Made by a program: the position numbers and the translations under genes
NCBI GenBank assembly: GCA_023622465.1
Contig: JAMNZE010000123.1
Location: 1 to 30,756, forward strand
DNA from: UBA5500 sp023622465
Lineage (GTDB): Bacteria > Bacillota > UBA994 > UBA5500
Direction: 5' to 3'
Length of the DNA stretch: 30,756 nucleotides
Shown: piece after piece, positions 1 to 6,477 of the stretch
Numbering within the stretch: the first letter of the stretch is position 1
Layout of the letters: each line of letters starts with the position of its first letter
Notes under the pieces: generated by a model
What the model saw: the letters and a program-made list of their open reading frames with translations, nothing else
Told to the model about the DNA's origin: nothing
Databases searched by the model: none

Positions 1-174
1 GTAACCGGCGTAATCAACTTGCCTGAGGGCGTCGAGATGGTTATGCCTGGCGATAACGTAACGCTTGAAATCGAGCTGATCACACCTATCGCCATAGAGC
101 GTGGTGTGCGCTTCGCTATCCGTGAAGGTGGCCGTACCGTAGGCGCCGGCGTTGTTACCGAGATTATTGAATAA
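1..174 (+). CDS. tuf: Elongation factor Tu, C-terminal end (partial)
   Basis: This is the 3' end of an open frame that enters from the left edge; 57 codons are visible before the TAA stop. The translation contains PEGVEMVMPGDNV, then ITPIAIERGVRFAIREGG and the closing TVGAGVVTEIIE, which is the C-terminal beta-barrel (domain 3) of EF-Tu. EF-Tu is the GTPase that delivers aminoacyl-tRNA to the ribosome in the cytoplasm. The GTPase domain lies outside the window. The gene ends just before a strong terminator, and rpmG-secE-nusG follow, a common order in Firmicutes. The identification is very secure for the part seen. Confidence 0.97.
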   Translation, partial: VTGVINLPEGVEMVMPGDNVTLEIELITPIAIERGVRFAIREGGRTVGAGVVTEIIE

Positions 175-207
175 ACTCGTGTAATAACTACAATAAAGAT
201 CGTAGCG

Positions 208-246
208 AGGGGCTTCCCATGCTTGCGGGCAGCCCCTATTTTTTCG
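208..246 (+). terminator. Intrinsic terminator of tuf
   Basis: AGGGGCT (208-214) pairs with AGCCCCT (231-237), with an inner CCC/GGG helix, and a run of T follows (239-244). It lies 34 nt after the tuf stop and is a typical rho-independent terminator separating tuf from rpmG. Confidence 0.88.
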
Positions 247-285
247 TTACTCATTGACATCAGAAAGCGGCTATGATAACTTATT

Positions 286-373
286 TGAGTAAGCCTACTC
301 ACAACGCTTTAGCGTTGTGCTTGTGCCTTTTAATAATGTCCGGCATTATATTAAGACGCATTATAAGTGCCGG
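286..373 (+). other. Three consecutive hairpins in the tuf-rpmG spacer
   Basis: After the tuf terminator, the spacer ahead of rpmG holds three inverted repeats: TGAGTA/TACTCA (286-291/296-301), CACAACGC/GCGTTGTG (300-307/312-319, loop TTTA) and CCGGCATTATA/TATAA-G-TGCCGG (340-350/362-373, one bulged G). The second overlaps the first by two bases and is followed only by a loose T-rich stretch (CTTGTGCCTTTT). No tRNA was found here. A TTGACA at 254-259 has no convincing -10 at 16-18 nt. The hairpins could form a structured rpmG leader or a second terminator; no function can be assigned. Confidence 0.5.
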
Positions 374-417
374 CTTGATATTCAGTACATGATTTAGGAA
401 GTGAGGTGTCAACGCAT

Positions 418-567
418 ATGCGCGTGGGCATTACTTTAGCTTGCACCGAGTGCAAACAGCGCAATTATCGTACCAGTAAGAACCGACGCAACACGGCTGA
501 TCGCCTTGAGCTCAAGAAGTATTGCAAATTCTGCAAAACACACACAACTCATCGCGAAACTCGCTAG
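418..567 (+). CDS. rpmG: 50S ribosomal protein L33 (zinc-binding type)
   Basis: A 49-residue basic protein opening MRVGITLACTECKQRNY and closing with a KKYCKFCKTHTTHRETR-type tail. Two CxxC pairs (CTEC and CKFC) form the zinc ribbon of the zinc-containing L33 form; zinc-free paralogues lack these cysteines. L33 sits on the large ribosomal subunit near the E site. The ATG is preceded by a purine-rich AGGAAGTGAGG. The position between tuf and secE is the usual one in Firmicutes, and the length matches the family. Cysteine-containing and cysteine-free L33 are often exchanged under zinc limitation, but no zinc-regulated operator is visible here. Confidence 0.95.
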   Translation: MRVGITLACTECKQRNYRTSKNRRNTADRLELKKYCKFCKTHTTHRETR

Positions 568-591
568 TCGTTTAATTAGGAGTGAATAGTT

Positions 592-807
592 ATGAGCCTA
601 ATGGCTAGACTTGCAAGTGGTGGCCGTAACCTACTCAAGTTTTTTAGGGAAGTACGTATGGAGCTTTCGCGGGTTGTGTGGCCCAATCGCCGCCAAACTG
701 TAGTCTATACGGCCGTCGTACTGGTGGCGGTAGCCTTTATCACTGTGCTACTTTACGTGGTCGATACATCTGTTGGCTATCTATTTAGGTGGCTTTTAGG
801 TGTTTAG
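592..807 (+). CDS. secE: Preprotein translocase subunit SecE
   Basis: A 71-residue protein with the short, single-spanning SecE form typical of Gram-positives. A basic amphipathic N-terminal helix (residues ~10-30, with FFREVRMELSRVVWPNRRQT matching the conserved SecE signature) is followed by one hydrophobic membrane segment (~36-58). SecE clamps SecY in the membrane protein-conducting channel. The ATG at 592 has AGGAG nine bases upstream; an internal ATG at codon 4 is less well placed. It stands directly before nusG, the near-universal bacterial order. Confidence 0.96.
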   Translation: MSLMARLASGGRNLLKFFREVRMELSRVVWPNRRQTVVYTAVVLVAVAFITVLLYVVDTSVGYLFRWLLGV

Positions 808-832
808 TAAGACCAAAGTAAAAACCTCGTTT

Positions 833-866
833 GAAGGAGGGCAGGGGCTGTTAGCCCCGAGAAACC
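833..866 (+). promoter_or_regulatory. nusG ribosome-binding site set apart by a hairpin
   Basis: A strong SD sequence GAAGGAGG (833-840) ends 26 nt before the nusG ATG, too far for normal use. A hairpin GGGGCT-GTT-AGCCCC (844-858) lies between them. If folded, its 15 nt are looped out and the effective spacing falls to about 11 nt. No other SD or in-frame start lies closer. Sequence and spacing are seen directly; the bridging function is inferred. Confidence 0.7.
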
Positions 867-1394
867 ATGGATAAAAAGTGGTATGTCATTCACACTTATT
901 CCGGCTATGAGAATAAGGTGAAGACTAACCTAGAAAAACGGGTCCAATCGATGGAGATGGAAGATAAGATCTTCCGCGTTTTGGTGCCTATGGAAGACGA
1001 GGTGGAGGTTGCCCGCGACGGTAAGAAAAAGCTGGTGAAGAAAAAAGTTTTCCCTGGCTACGTCCTGGTGGAGATGATCGTTACCGATGATTCTTGGTAT
1101 GTGGTGCGCAACACCCCGGGTGTGACCGGGTTCGTCGGTGCCGGTACCAAGCCGATCCCCCTGGAAGAGCATGAAATTCGCCGTATTCTGCGCCAGTTGG
1201 GCGGAGAAGAGGTTAAGGTGCGCATTGATTTTGAAGTAGGGGAATCGGTGCGTATCATCAGCGGACCTTTTGAAAACTTTACTGGTATTATCGAAGAGAT
1301 AAACCAGGAGAGGCAAAAGGTCAAGGTAAGGGTTTCTCTATTTGGACGAGAAACGCCAGTGGAATTAGATTATACTCAAGTAGATAGGATCTAG
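867..1394 (+). CDS. nusG: Transcription termination/antitermination factor NusG
   Basis: A 175-residue protein with an N-terminal NGN domain (KKWYVIHTYSGYENKVK at ~3-19; FPGYVLVEM at ~63-71; TPGVTGFVG at ~84-92) and a C-terminal KOW domain (GESVRIISGPFENFTGIIEE at ~125-144). NusG binds the RNA polymerase clamp and couples it to Rho or to ribosomal protein S10. The length matches the family. The ATG is the only sensible start, because the NGN motif begins at residue 3. Its SD lies unusually far upstream behind a hairpin (see 833-866). rplK follows after 37 nt, so secE-nusG-rplK-rplA are probably cotranscribed. Confidence 0.98.
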   Translation: MDKKWYVIHTYSGYENKVKTNLEKRVQSMEMEDKIFRVLVPMEDEVEVARDGKKKLVKKKVFPGYVLVEMIVTDDSWYVVRNTPGVTGFVGAGTKPIPLEEHEIRRILRQLGGEEVKVRIDFEVGESVRIISGPFENFTGIIEEINQERQKVKVRVSLFGRETPVELDYTQVDRI

Positions 1395-1431
1395 GTCCTG
1401 TGAAGTAGAGGGACAAGGGAGGTGGACGTTC

Positions 1432-1857
1432 ATGGCAAAAAAGCTAATACAGGTTGTTAAGTTGCAGCTACCAGCTGGCAAAGCTACGCCCGCTCCACCG
1501 GTTGGACCTGCCCTAGCACAGACTGGTATTAACATGATGGGGTTCCTGAAGGAGTTCAATGAGCGTACAGCAAAGCAAGTAGGGCTTATTATTCCGGTAG
1601 AGATTTCCGTCTATCAGGATCGTTCTTTTACCTTCATTTGTAAGACCCCGCCGGCTGCCGTTTTGCTGAAGAAGGCTGTCGGTATTGAGTCTGGCTCTGG
1701 ACAACCCAACCAGGTGAAGGTGGCGACTGTAACGCGCGCCCAAGTGCGAGAGATAGCAGAAACTAAGATGCCCGATCTCAACGCAGCTGATATTGAAGCA
1801 GCAATGCGGATGATCGAGGGTACTGCCCGTAGTATGGGTATCACGGTAGTTGACTAA
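1432..1857 (+). CDS. rplK: 50S ribosomal protein L11
   Basis: A 141-residue protein. The N-terminal domain shows the proline-rich PAGKATPAPPVGPALAQ-type stretch followed by GINMMGFLKEFN (~33-44). The C-terminal RNA-binding domain ends in MRMIEGTARSMGITV (~125-139). L11 binds 23S rRNA at the GTPase-associated centre and is needed for RelA-dependent (p)ppGpp synthesis. The ATG follows GGGAGGTG at good spacing. It lies between nusG and rplA, as in nearly all bacteria. Confidence 0.98.
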   Translation: MAKKLIQVVKLQLPAGKATPAPPVGPALAQTGINMMGFLKEFNERTAKQVGLIIPVEISVYQDRSFTFICKTPPAAVLLKKAVGIESGSGQPNQVKVATVTRAQVREIAETKMPDLNAADIEAAMRMIEGTARSMGITVVD

Positions 1858-1910
1858 AAAGGCGAATAATGTGGGAGGGTTATCCCGCTAATACCACAGG
1901 AGGTGCGAAA

Positions 1911-2612
1911 ATGCCTAAGCGAGGCAAGAAGTATCAGGAGGCGCTGAAACAGTTCGACCGCCAAGAGCTGTACGATGTGCGTGAGGCTATCGAACTAGTT
2001 AAGCAAATCGCCAGCGCTAAGTTTGACGAAACCGTTGAAGCTGCTGTTAAGTTGGGTGTAAACCCGAAACATGCGGATCAACAAGTTCGGGGTGCGGTTG
2101 TGCTCCCCCATGGTACCGGGCGTACCGTAAGGGTTTTGGTTTTTGCTAAGGATGCAAAAGCTACAGAAGCACAAGAAGCCGGTGCCGACTATGTTGGCGC
2201 AGAAGATTTGATTGAAAAGATTCAGGGTGGCTGGTTAGATTTTGATGTGGCCATCGCTACCCCTGACATGATGAGTCTAGTTGGACGTTTAGGGCGCATT
2301 TTAGGCCCACGGGGCTTAATGCCTAACCCCCGCACCGGCACCGTGACTATGGATGTGGCCACGGCCGTTCGTGAAAGTAAAGCCGGTAAAATTGAGTACC
2401 GGGTAGACCGGGCTGGTATTGTACACGCCCCTATCGGGAAGGTATCTTTCCCGGTGGAGAAGTTAGAGGAAAACTTCCAGACTTTGATGGATGCCTTGAT
2501 CAAGGCTAAGCCCGCCGCTGCCAAAGGGCAGTATGTGCGTAGTGTGACCCTGGCTTCGACCATGGGGCCGGGAGTGCGGGTCAGTCCAGCTCGTGCTGTT
2601 GAAATAGGATAA
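1911..2612 (+). CDS. rplA: 50S ribosomal protein L1
   Basis: A 233-residue protein. The start is placed at the ATG reading MPKRGKKYQEALK, which follows AGGAGGTG by five or six bases. An in-frame upstream ATG at 1869 would add 14 residues foreign to the family. The conserved GRILGPRGLMPNPRTGTV block is at ~125-142 and the C-terminal RSVTLASTMGPGV motif is near 215. L1 forms the mobile stalk by the E site and in many bacteria represses its own mRNA. A short inverted repeat (GTGGGA...TCCCGC) lies just ahead of the SD, but a true L1-binding site was not recognised. Confidence 0.98.
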   Translation: MPKRGKKYQEALKQFDRQELYDVREAIELVKQIASAKFDETVEAAVKLGVNPKHADQQVRGAVVLPHGTGRTVRVLVFAKDAKATEAQEAGADYVGAEDLIEKIQGGWLDFDVAIATPDMMSLVGRLGRILGPRGLMPNPRTGTVTMDVATAVRESKAGKIEYRVDRAGIVHAPIGKVSFPVEKLEENFQTLMDALIKAKPAAAKGQYVRSVTLASTMGPGVRVSPARAVEIG

Positions 2613-2620
2613 AATGAGAG

Positions 2621-2649
2621 TTGACTAGTCTTAGTCGACTTGATATACT
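2621..2649 (+). promoter_or_regulatory. Sigma-A promoter for rplJL
   Basis: TTGACT (2621-2626) and TATACT (2644-2649) are separated by 17 nt, with an extended TGA just before the -10. Transcription would start near 2656, immediately upstream of the L10 leader, so rplJL can be transcribed independently of rplKA. Confidence 0.85.
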
Positions 2650-2655
2650 CACTTT

Positions 2656-2730
2656 TGACCGTAGACAGCAGGTTCCCCGCGGGGTTTAATGGTGCTAGCC
2701 GCCTGCCGAGGTGAAAGCTTTAGGGCGAAC
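2656..2730 (+). ncRNA. Ribosomal protein L10 leader (autoregulatory RNA)
   Basis: The untranslated region holds the conserved L10-leader features: CCGTAGACAGCAGG (2660-2673), a variable stem-loop around CCCCGCGGGG, then GCCGCCTGCCGAGGTGAA (2699-2714). CAGCAGG and CCTGC can pair. In Firmicutes this RNA binds L10(L12)4 and represses rplJL. The placement between promoter and attenuator supports this. It was recognised by eye, not by a covariance model. Confidence 0.85.
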
Positions 2731-2752
2731 ATTTTTCCATTTGTGTTTGCTT

Positions 2753-2785
2753 AGCCTTCGCTGTCTGCGAAGGCTTTTTTGTTTT
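2753..2785 (+). terminator. Attenuator terminator in the rplJ leader
   Basis: AGCCTTCG (2753-2760) pairs with CGAAGGCT (2768-2775) and is followed by TTTTTTGTTTT. It sits between the L10 leader and the rplJ SD, so it would stop transcription when the leader is bound by L10. This is the usual Firmicute arrangement. Confidence 0.85.
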
Positions 2786-2830
2786 CCAGGTTTGGCGAGT
2801 TGCGTTGCAATTCGTCGAGGAGGTGAAAAG

Positions 2831-3355
2831 ATGGGTATTTCGCGTAAGGAAAAGCAAGCAGTAGTACAGGAGTTGGTCGAGCAATTAGGTCAGGCTAAAG
2901 GAGCGGTTCTCACCGACTTTAAAGGCATTAATGTGAACAAGCTGACCGACTTGCGACGACAGTTACGTAAAGAAGGCGTCGAGTTCAAGGTTGTGAAGAA
3001 TACCCTAGCTAAGCGGGCTGCCGATGAGCTAGGCTATGCAGAACTCCATTCCTATCTGGAAGGTCCCACGGCTATAGCCTTTAGCCATGAGGATCCGGTA
3101 GCACCGGCCAAGACAATTTCCGAGTTTATTAAGGCCAATAAGATGCTGGAGATTAAGGCCGGTTTAGTTGAAGGCAAAGTCATTTCGCTGGCCGAGGTAC
3201 AGGCTTTAGCCGACCTACCGTCCCGCGAGGTGTTAATTGCCCAGGTAGTCGGTGCGATGGCCGCACCTATGTCTGGTCTTGTCAATGTCTTGCAAGGGCC
3301 GATTCGCAAGCTAGTCTATGCGCTTGAGGCAATTCGCGAGAAACAGGAAGCCTAA
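2831..3355 (+). CDS. rplJ: 50S ribosomal protein L10
   Basis: A 174-residue protein starting MGISRKEKQAVVQELVEQL. The ATG is preceded by GAGGAGGTG. A longer frame reaching back to 2711 reads through the leader RNA and is not the gene. The rRNA-binding N-terminal domain contains KGAVLTDFKGINV and LRRQLRKEGVEFKVVKNTL (~25-60). The C-terminal helix (~140-174) carries the L12 dimer sites. L10 anchors L7/L12 to the ribosomal stalk and represses its own mRNA through the upstream leader. rplL follows after 59 nt. Confidence 0.98.
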   Translation: MGISRKEKQAVVQELVEQLGQAKGAVLTDFKGINVNKLTDLRRQLRKEGVEFKVVKNTLAKRAADELGYAELHSYLEGPTAIAFSHEDPVAPAKTISEFIKANKMLEIKAGLVEGKVISLAEVQALADLPSREVLIAQVVGAMAAPMSGLVNVLQGPIRKLVYALEAIREKQEA

Positions 3356-3414
3356 ATCTATCCCTTCGGCCTAAAGACCGAGTGTGGATTTATCCAATTA
3401 AGGAGGTAAAAAAG

Positions 3415-3789
3415 ATGACTATTGAACAAATCATTGAAGCCGTAAAGAACATGACAGTTTTAGAACTTTCCGAGCTGGTTAAGGCTCTAGAAGACGAATT
3501 TGGTGTAACCGCCGCTGCTCCGATGGCTATGGCCATGCCTGTAGCCGGTGCCGCTCCTGCTCAGGAAGAAGAAGAGCAGACCGAATTTGATGTTATCTTG
3601 AAGGAAGTTGGCGCCAAGAAGATCAACGTTATCAAGGTTGTTCGCGAGATCACCCAGCTGGGCCTAGTCGAAGCTAAGGCTCTCGTAGACAGCGCTCCTA
3701 AGGCTGTTAAGGAAGCTGTCAGCAAGGAAGAAGCTGAGTCCATCAAGGCTAAGCTCGAAGAAGCTGGCGCTACCGTCGAGATTAAGTAA
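3415..3789 (+). CDS. rplL: 50S ribosomal protein L7/L12
   Basis: A 124-residue acidic protein. The chosen ATG (MTIEQIIEAVKNMTVLELSE) follows AAGGAGGT; 11 further in-frame codons upstream are spacer. The N-terminal dimerisation helices (~1-32) lead to an alanine/methionine/proline hinge (~35-55, AAPMAMAMPVAGAAPAQ) and the factor-binding C-terminal domain with KINVIKVVREITQLGLVEAK (~73-92). L7/L12 recruits translational GTPases. A strong terminator follows. rpoB, the usual next transcription unit in Firmicutes, is not present here. Confidence 0.98.
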   Translation: MTIEQIIEAVKNMTVLELSELVKALEDEFGVTAAAPMAMAMPVAGAAPAQEEEEQTEFDVILKEVGAKKINVIKVVREITQLGLVEAKALVDSAPKAVKEAVSKEEAESIKAKLEEAGATVEIK

Positions 3790-3803
3790 GTTAGTTGTAA
3801 ATC

Positions 3804-3838
3804 AAAAGCGCCCGTCAATTGCGACGGGTGCTTTTTTA
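3804..3838 (+). terminator. Intrinsic terminator of rplJL
   Basis: AGCGCCCGTC (3807-3816) pairs with GACGGGTGCT (3823-3832), loop AATTGC, and the pairing continues into an A-tract/T-tract ending TTTTTT. It begins 15 nt after the rplL stop and closes the ribosomal protein operon. Confidence 0.92.
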
Positions 3839-3841
3839 TAT

Positions 3842-4075
3842 CAACTTCTGTGCGTATGACCAACGGCCTTTCTGGAGACTTATGTACTGCACCGCATCTG
3901 GTCGTTCCTGGGGGCCGTGGTCATACTAGAGCGCCTGTGCCCAACTTCTGTGGATATGGCAACAGCCCTTGCCCTCATTAAGTTACGGAAGCCGAGGGGT
4001 CTGCGTAAGCACAGTTGGCGCTAGCCAGTGCCGTGTGGCCCTGCAGCTATGGGCCGCGGAACTTAAGCCCCTTTA
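3842..4075 (+). repeat. Repeat locus L: inverted core motifs and a hairpin tail
   Basis: Non-coding DNA between the converging rplL and lplA genes. It has GTATGACCAACGGCCTT (3854-3870), its inverted partner GGCCGTGGTCATAC (3913-3926) and a degenerate third copy (3953-3970). An 11-nt direct repeat CAACTTCTGTG occurs at 3842 and again at 3942. The tail (3990-4031) matches 22976-23017 at 36 of 42 positions. At 3913-3952 the inverse complement of the block at 22918-22957 is recognisable. No recognised gene or transposase is present. See 22720-23038 for the second locus. Confidence 0.8.
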
Positions 4076-4077
4076 TG

Positions 4078-5067
4078 TCAGTCAATCAGCAGTTTTAGAA
4101 ACTCAGCCCGACTCAATTGGGGAAAATACTGCTTCAGATCTATATCTTGGATTGCGGTTTCTAAAGCCTGGTGCTCATAGGGAATACCCACCAGCTTAGC
4201 CGCCAGCTGCTCGATGTCACCATGGCTAAAGAAGTCGCCATAGATGGTGCAGGACCGGATGTAACCATTGACCACGTCTAAGCGCACGTCTATCTCACCG
4301 AAGGAATACCTCTGGCTGCGCTGCAGATTGAACTTGGGGGCCTTGCCATAATTCCACTCCCAGGTGGCATATTTGGTGGCCCGCAGCTCTTCTATGGCCT
4401 GCACGTCGGCGGGGCTCAGGTGGTAATCGTGCAGTTCTGCGCCAAACTCGGCCGTCACCGCATCCATAACAGCCTGGCGGAACTCTTCTTGGCTGACGGG
4501 GTGGGGCAGGTAGTCGGCTATATTGGTAACTCGGCTACGCACCGATTTAACGCCCTTGGAGGCAATCTTCTGGGGTTTGACCCGCAGTGCCTGTCCGAGA
4601 ACGTTAAGGTCCGAGTTGAAAAGGAGCGTGCCGTGGTGTAGGAGACTGCCACCCTGCCGATACTCGGAGTTACCAGAGAATTTGCGTCCGTCGATGAGAA
4701 TATCGTTGCGGCCGGAGGCTTCCGCCTTGATGCCCAACTGGCCCAAAGCCCGCACTATGGGCCGGGCGAAACGGGCGAAATCAAAGCCGGCGCCCGTGTC
4801 TTTCACCACAAAGGTGAAGTTTATGTTGCCCAGGTCGTGGTATACGGCGCCGCCGCCGGTTAGGCGTCGTACGACGGCAATATTATGGGCTTTAACATAT
4901 TCACTATCGATCTCTTCCCAAGCATTCTGATGGCGCCCAATAATGATGGCTGGACGGTTCTGCCACAGCATGAAACAATCTTCATCTTGGCTGAGGGTGG
5001 TAAATACGTATTCTTCCGTCGCCATATTCATATAGGGGTCGTTGAATCGGTTGATTACGTTTTTCAT
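4078..5067 (-). CDS. lplA: Lipoate-protein ligase A
   Basis: A 329-residue LplA-family enzyme that activates lipoate with ATP and attaches it to a lysine of lipoyl domains. The catalytic domain shows NMATEEYV (~13-20), RPAIIIGRHQNAWEEI (~38-53), the substrate-loop signature RRLTGGGAVYHDLGN (~67-81) and the lysine region GRKFSGNSEY (~127-136). A C-terminal accessory domain follows, as in full-length ligases. It is the last gene of the glycine cleavage operon; its ATG overlaps the lpdA stop (ATGA, 5064-5067), which implies translational coupling. GcvH, four genes upstream, is the obvious target. No clear T-tract terminator follows; the gene runs into the repeat locus. Confidence 0.93.
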   Translation of the reverse strand: MKNVINRFNDPYMNMATEEYVFTTLSQDEDCFMLWQNRPAIIIGRHQNAWEEIDSEYVKAHNIAVVRRLTGGGAVYHDLGNINFTFVVKDTGAGFDFARFARPIVRALGQLGIKAEASGRNDILIDGRKFSGNSEYRQGGSLLHHGTLLFNSDLNVLGQALRVKPQKIASKGVKSVRSRVTNIADYLPHPVSQEEFRQAVMDAVTAEFGAELHDYHLSPADVQAIEELRATKYATWEWNYGKAPKFNLQRSQRYSFGEIDVRLDVVNGYIRSCTIYGDFFSHGDIEQLAAKLVGIPYEHQALETAIQDIDLKQYFPQLSRAEFLKLLID

Positions 5068-6455
5068 CGTCCACCACGTCTTCTAGGCATCAAATGGATA
5101 GCTCTTTGGTCACTGTCCAGCACCGCTTCTAGCCAAGCCTCGCTCAGCGTTGGATGGGCATGGATAGTGCTGGCCACCTGGTCGTTGGTCAGTCGCTCTT
5201 TAACTGCCAGGCCGGCTGTGGCAATCAAATCGGCCGCATGGGGGCCAATGATATGGGCGCCGATGATGATGCCATCGGAGTCGGTGAGCACTTTAACCAG
5301 GCCGTCGGTTTCACCCATGGCCACCGCCTTGCTGTTGGCGGCAAATTGGAATTTACCCACCCGATAGTCGATCCCTTGTTCCTTAGCTGCCTCTTCACTG
5401 AGGCCCACGCTGGCTACCTCGGGGGAGGTGAAGACAACGGCCGGAATGGCTTGGTAGGCAACTTGGGTGTCTAGGCCGACCATCCGCTCTACGGCCACGC
5501 AGCCTTCGGCGGAAGCCACATGGGCCAACATGGCTCCACCGATCACATCGCCGATGGCGTAAATGCTCGGTACATTAGTCTGGAAGTCGTCGTTGGTGAC
5601 GATGAACCCCTGAGGGGTAGTCTCCACACCGACGGCCTCCAAATTGAGACCTGCCGTATAGGGGCGGCGACCGGTGGCAATGAGAACGGTGTCCCCTTCA
5701 GCAGTTATCTCGCCTTTAGCTGTGGCGGCGCTAACCGTCAGGCCATTACCTTCCTGGCTGATGCTTTGCACTCGGGCACCGGTGATGATGTCTATACCTT
5801 GACGTTTCAAGAAGATGCGCAGCCTCTTGGATATTTCTTTATCCACGCCGGGGAGTAGGTCGGGCATATACTCCAGCACCGTCACTTGGCTGCCAAAGGC
5901 CTGAAAGATAGAAGCAAATTCTAGGCCGATGACGCCGCCACCGATGACTACCAAGCGCTGGGGCACTTCCTGTTGTTCCAGCAGCTGGTCGCTATTCACC
6001 ACATGGGGCAGGTCGGCCCCGGGAATGGGTAGATGGCTACAACTGGAACCGGTGGCGATTAGGATGCGCTTAGCATCGATGGTTTGGTCGCCTACCCTTA
6101 CCTGTTGGGGTGAGGAGAGGGTGGCTTCGCCGGTGATCACTTCCACGCCGTTGGCGCTCAATAGGCTAGCAATGCCTTGCACCAATTGGCTAACCACTTG
6201 TTCTTTGCGTTCCCAGGTGGTTTGGAAATCAAAATCGGTTCCGGTTACAGTAATGCCAAACTCCTTAAATTGCTTTATGGAATGTAACATTTGGGCACTT
6301 TGGTAATAGGCTTTCGTTGGTATACAACCTCGGTTGAGGCAGGTGCCGCCCAGGCTATTTTTTTCTACCAGCGTTACCCGCATACCGAGTTGGGCGGCCC
6401 GCAGGGCGGCAACATAGCCGCCGGGGCCGCCACCTATAACAACTAGGTCGCGCAA
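5064..6455 (-). CDS. lpdA: Dihydrolipoyl dehydrogenase (glycine cleavage L-protein)
   Basis: A 463-residue FAD- and NAD-dependent oxidoreductase that reoxidises the dihydrolipoyl arm of GcvH. It shows the N-terminal FAD dinucleotide-binding GGGPGGYVAA, the redox disulfide GGTCLNRGCIP, a second nucleotide motif VVIGGGVIGLEFAS, and near the C-terminus the catalytic HAHPTLSEA. The start is a TTG at 6455, six bases after AAAGGAGGT. The frame is open up to 6542, but that would overlap gcvPB and lose the SD. It lies 22 nt after gcvPB and overlaps lplA by 4 nt. Linkage to gcv genes identifies it as the L-protein, though it could also serve 2-oxoacid dehydrogenases. Confidence 0.96.
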   Translation of the reverse strand: MRDLVVIGGGPGGYVAALRAAQLGMRVTLVEKNSLGGTCLNRGCIPTKAYYQSAQMLHSIKQFKEFGITVTGTDFDFQTTWERKEQVVSQLVQGIASLLSANGVEVITGEATLSSPQQVRVGDQTIDAKRILIATGSSCSHLPIPGADLPHVVNSDQLLEQQEVPQRLVVIGGGVIGLEFASIFQAFGSQVTVLEYMPDLLPGVDKEISKRLRIFLKRQGIDIITGARVQSISQEGNGLTVSAATAKGEITAEGDTVLIATGRRPYTAGLNLEAVGVETTPQGFIVTNDDFQTNVPSIYAIGDVIGGAMLAHVASAEGCVAVERMVGLDTQVAYQAIPAVVFTSPEVASVGLSEEAAKEQGIDYRVGKFQFAANSKAVAMGETDGLVKVLTDSDGIIIGAHIIGPHAADLIATAGLAVKERLTNDQVASTIHAHPTLSEAWLEAVLDSDQRAIHLMPRRRGGR

Positions 6456-6477
6456 TTGCTTACCTCCTTTGTAATCG

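Noticed and set aside
254..282. TTGACA as a promoter for rpmG
   Set aside because: TATGAT lies only 12 nt away; at 16-18 nt there is only a poor TAACTT-like hexamer.
240..417. tRNA gene in the tuf-rpmG spacer
   Set aside because: A tRNA-Trp can occur in this neighbourhood, but no cloverleaf, T-loop or acceptor pairing was found.
1858..1910. L1 autoregulatory binding site before rplA
   Set aside because: A small GGGA/TCCC hairpin exists, but it lacks a recognisable match to the 23S rRNA L1 site.
2711..2830. Extended N-terminus for rplJ
   Set aside because: These codons lie in the L10 leader and attenuator; the ATG at 2831 has a strong SD and matches the family start.
3842..4075. CRISPR array or tandem spacer structure
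   Set aside because: The repeats are inverted, unequal and irregularly spaced; there are no cas genes.
4030..4077. Rho-independent terminator for lplA
   Set aside because: GGCCC/GGGCC pairs are present but no T-tract follows on the minus strand.
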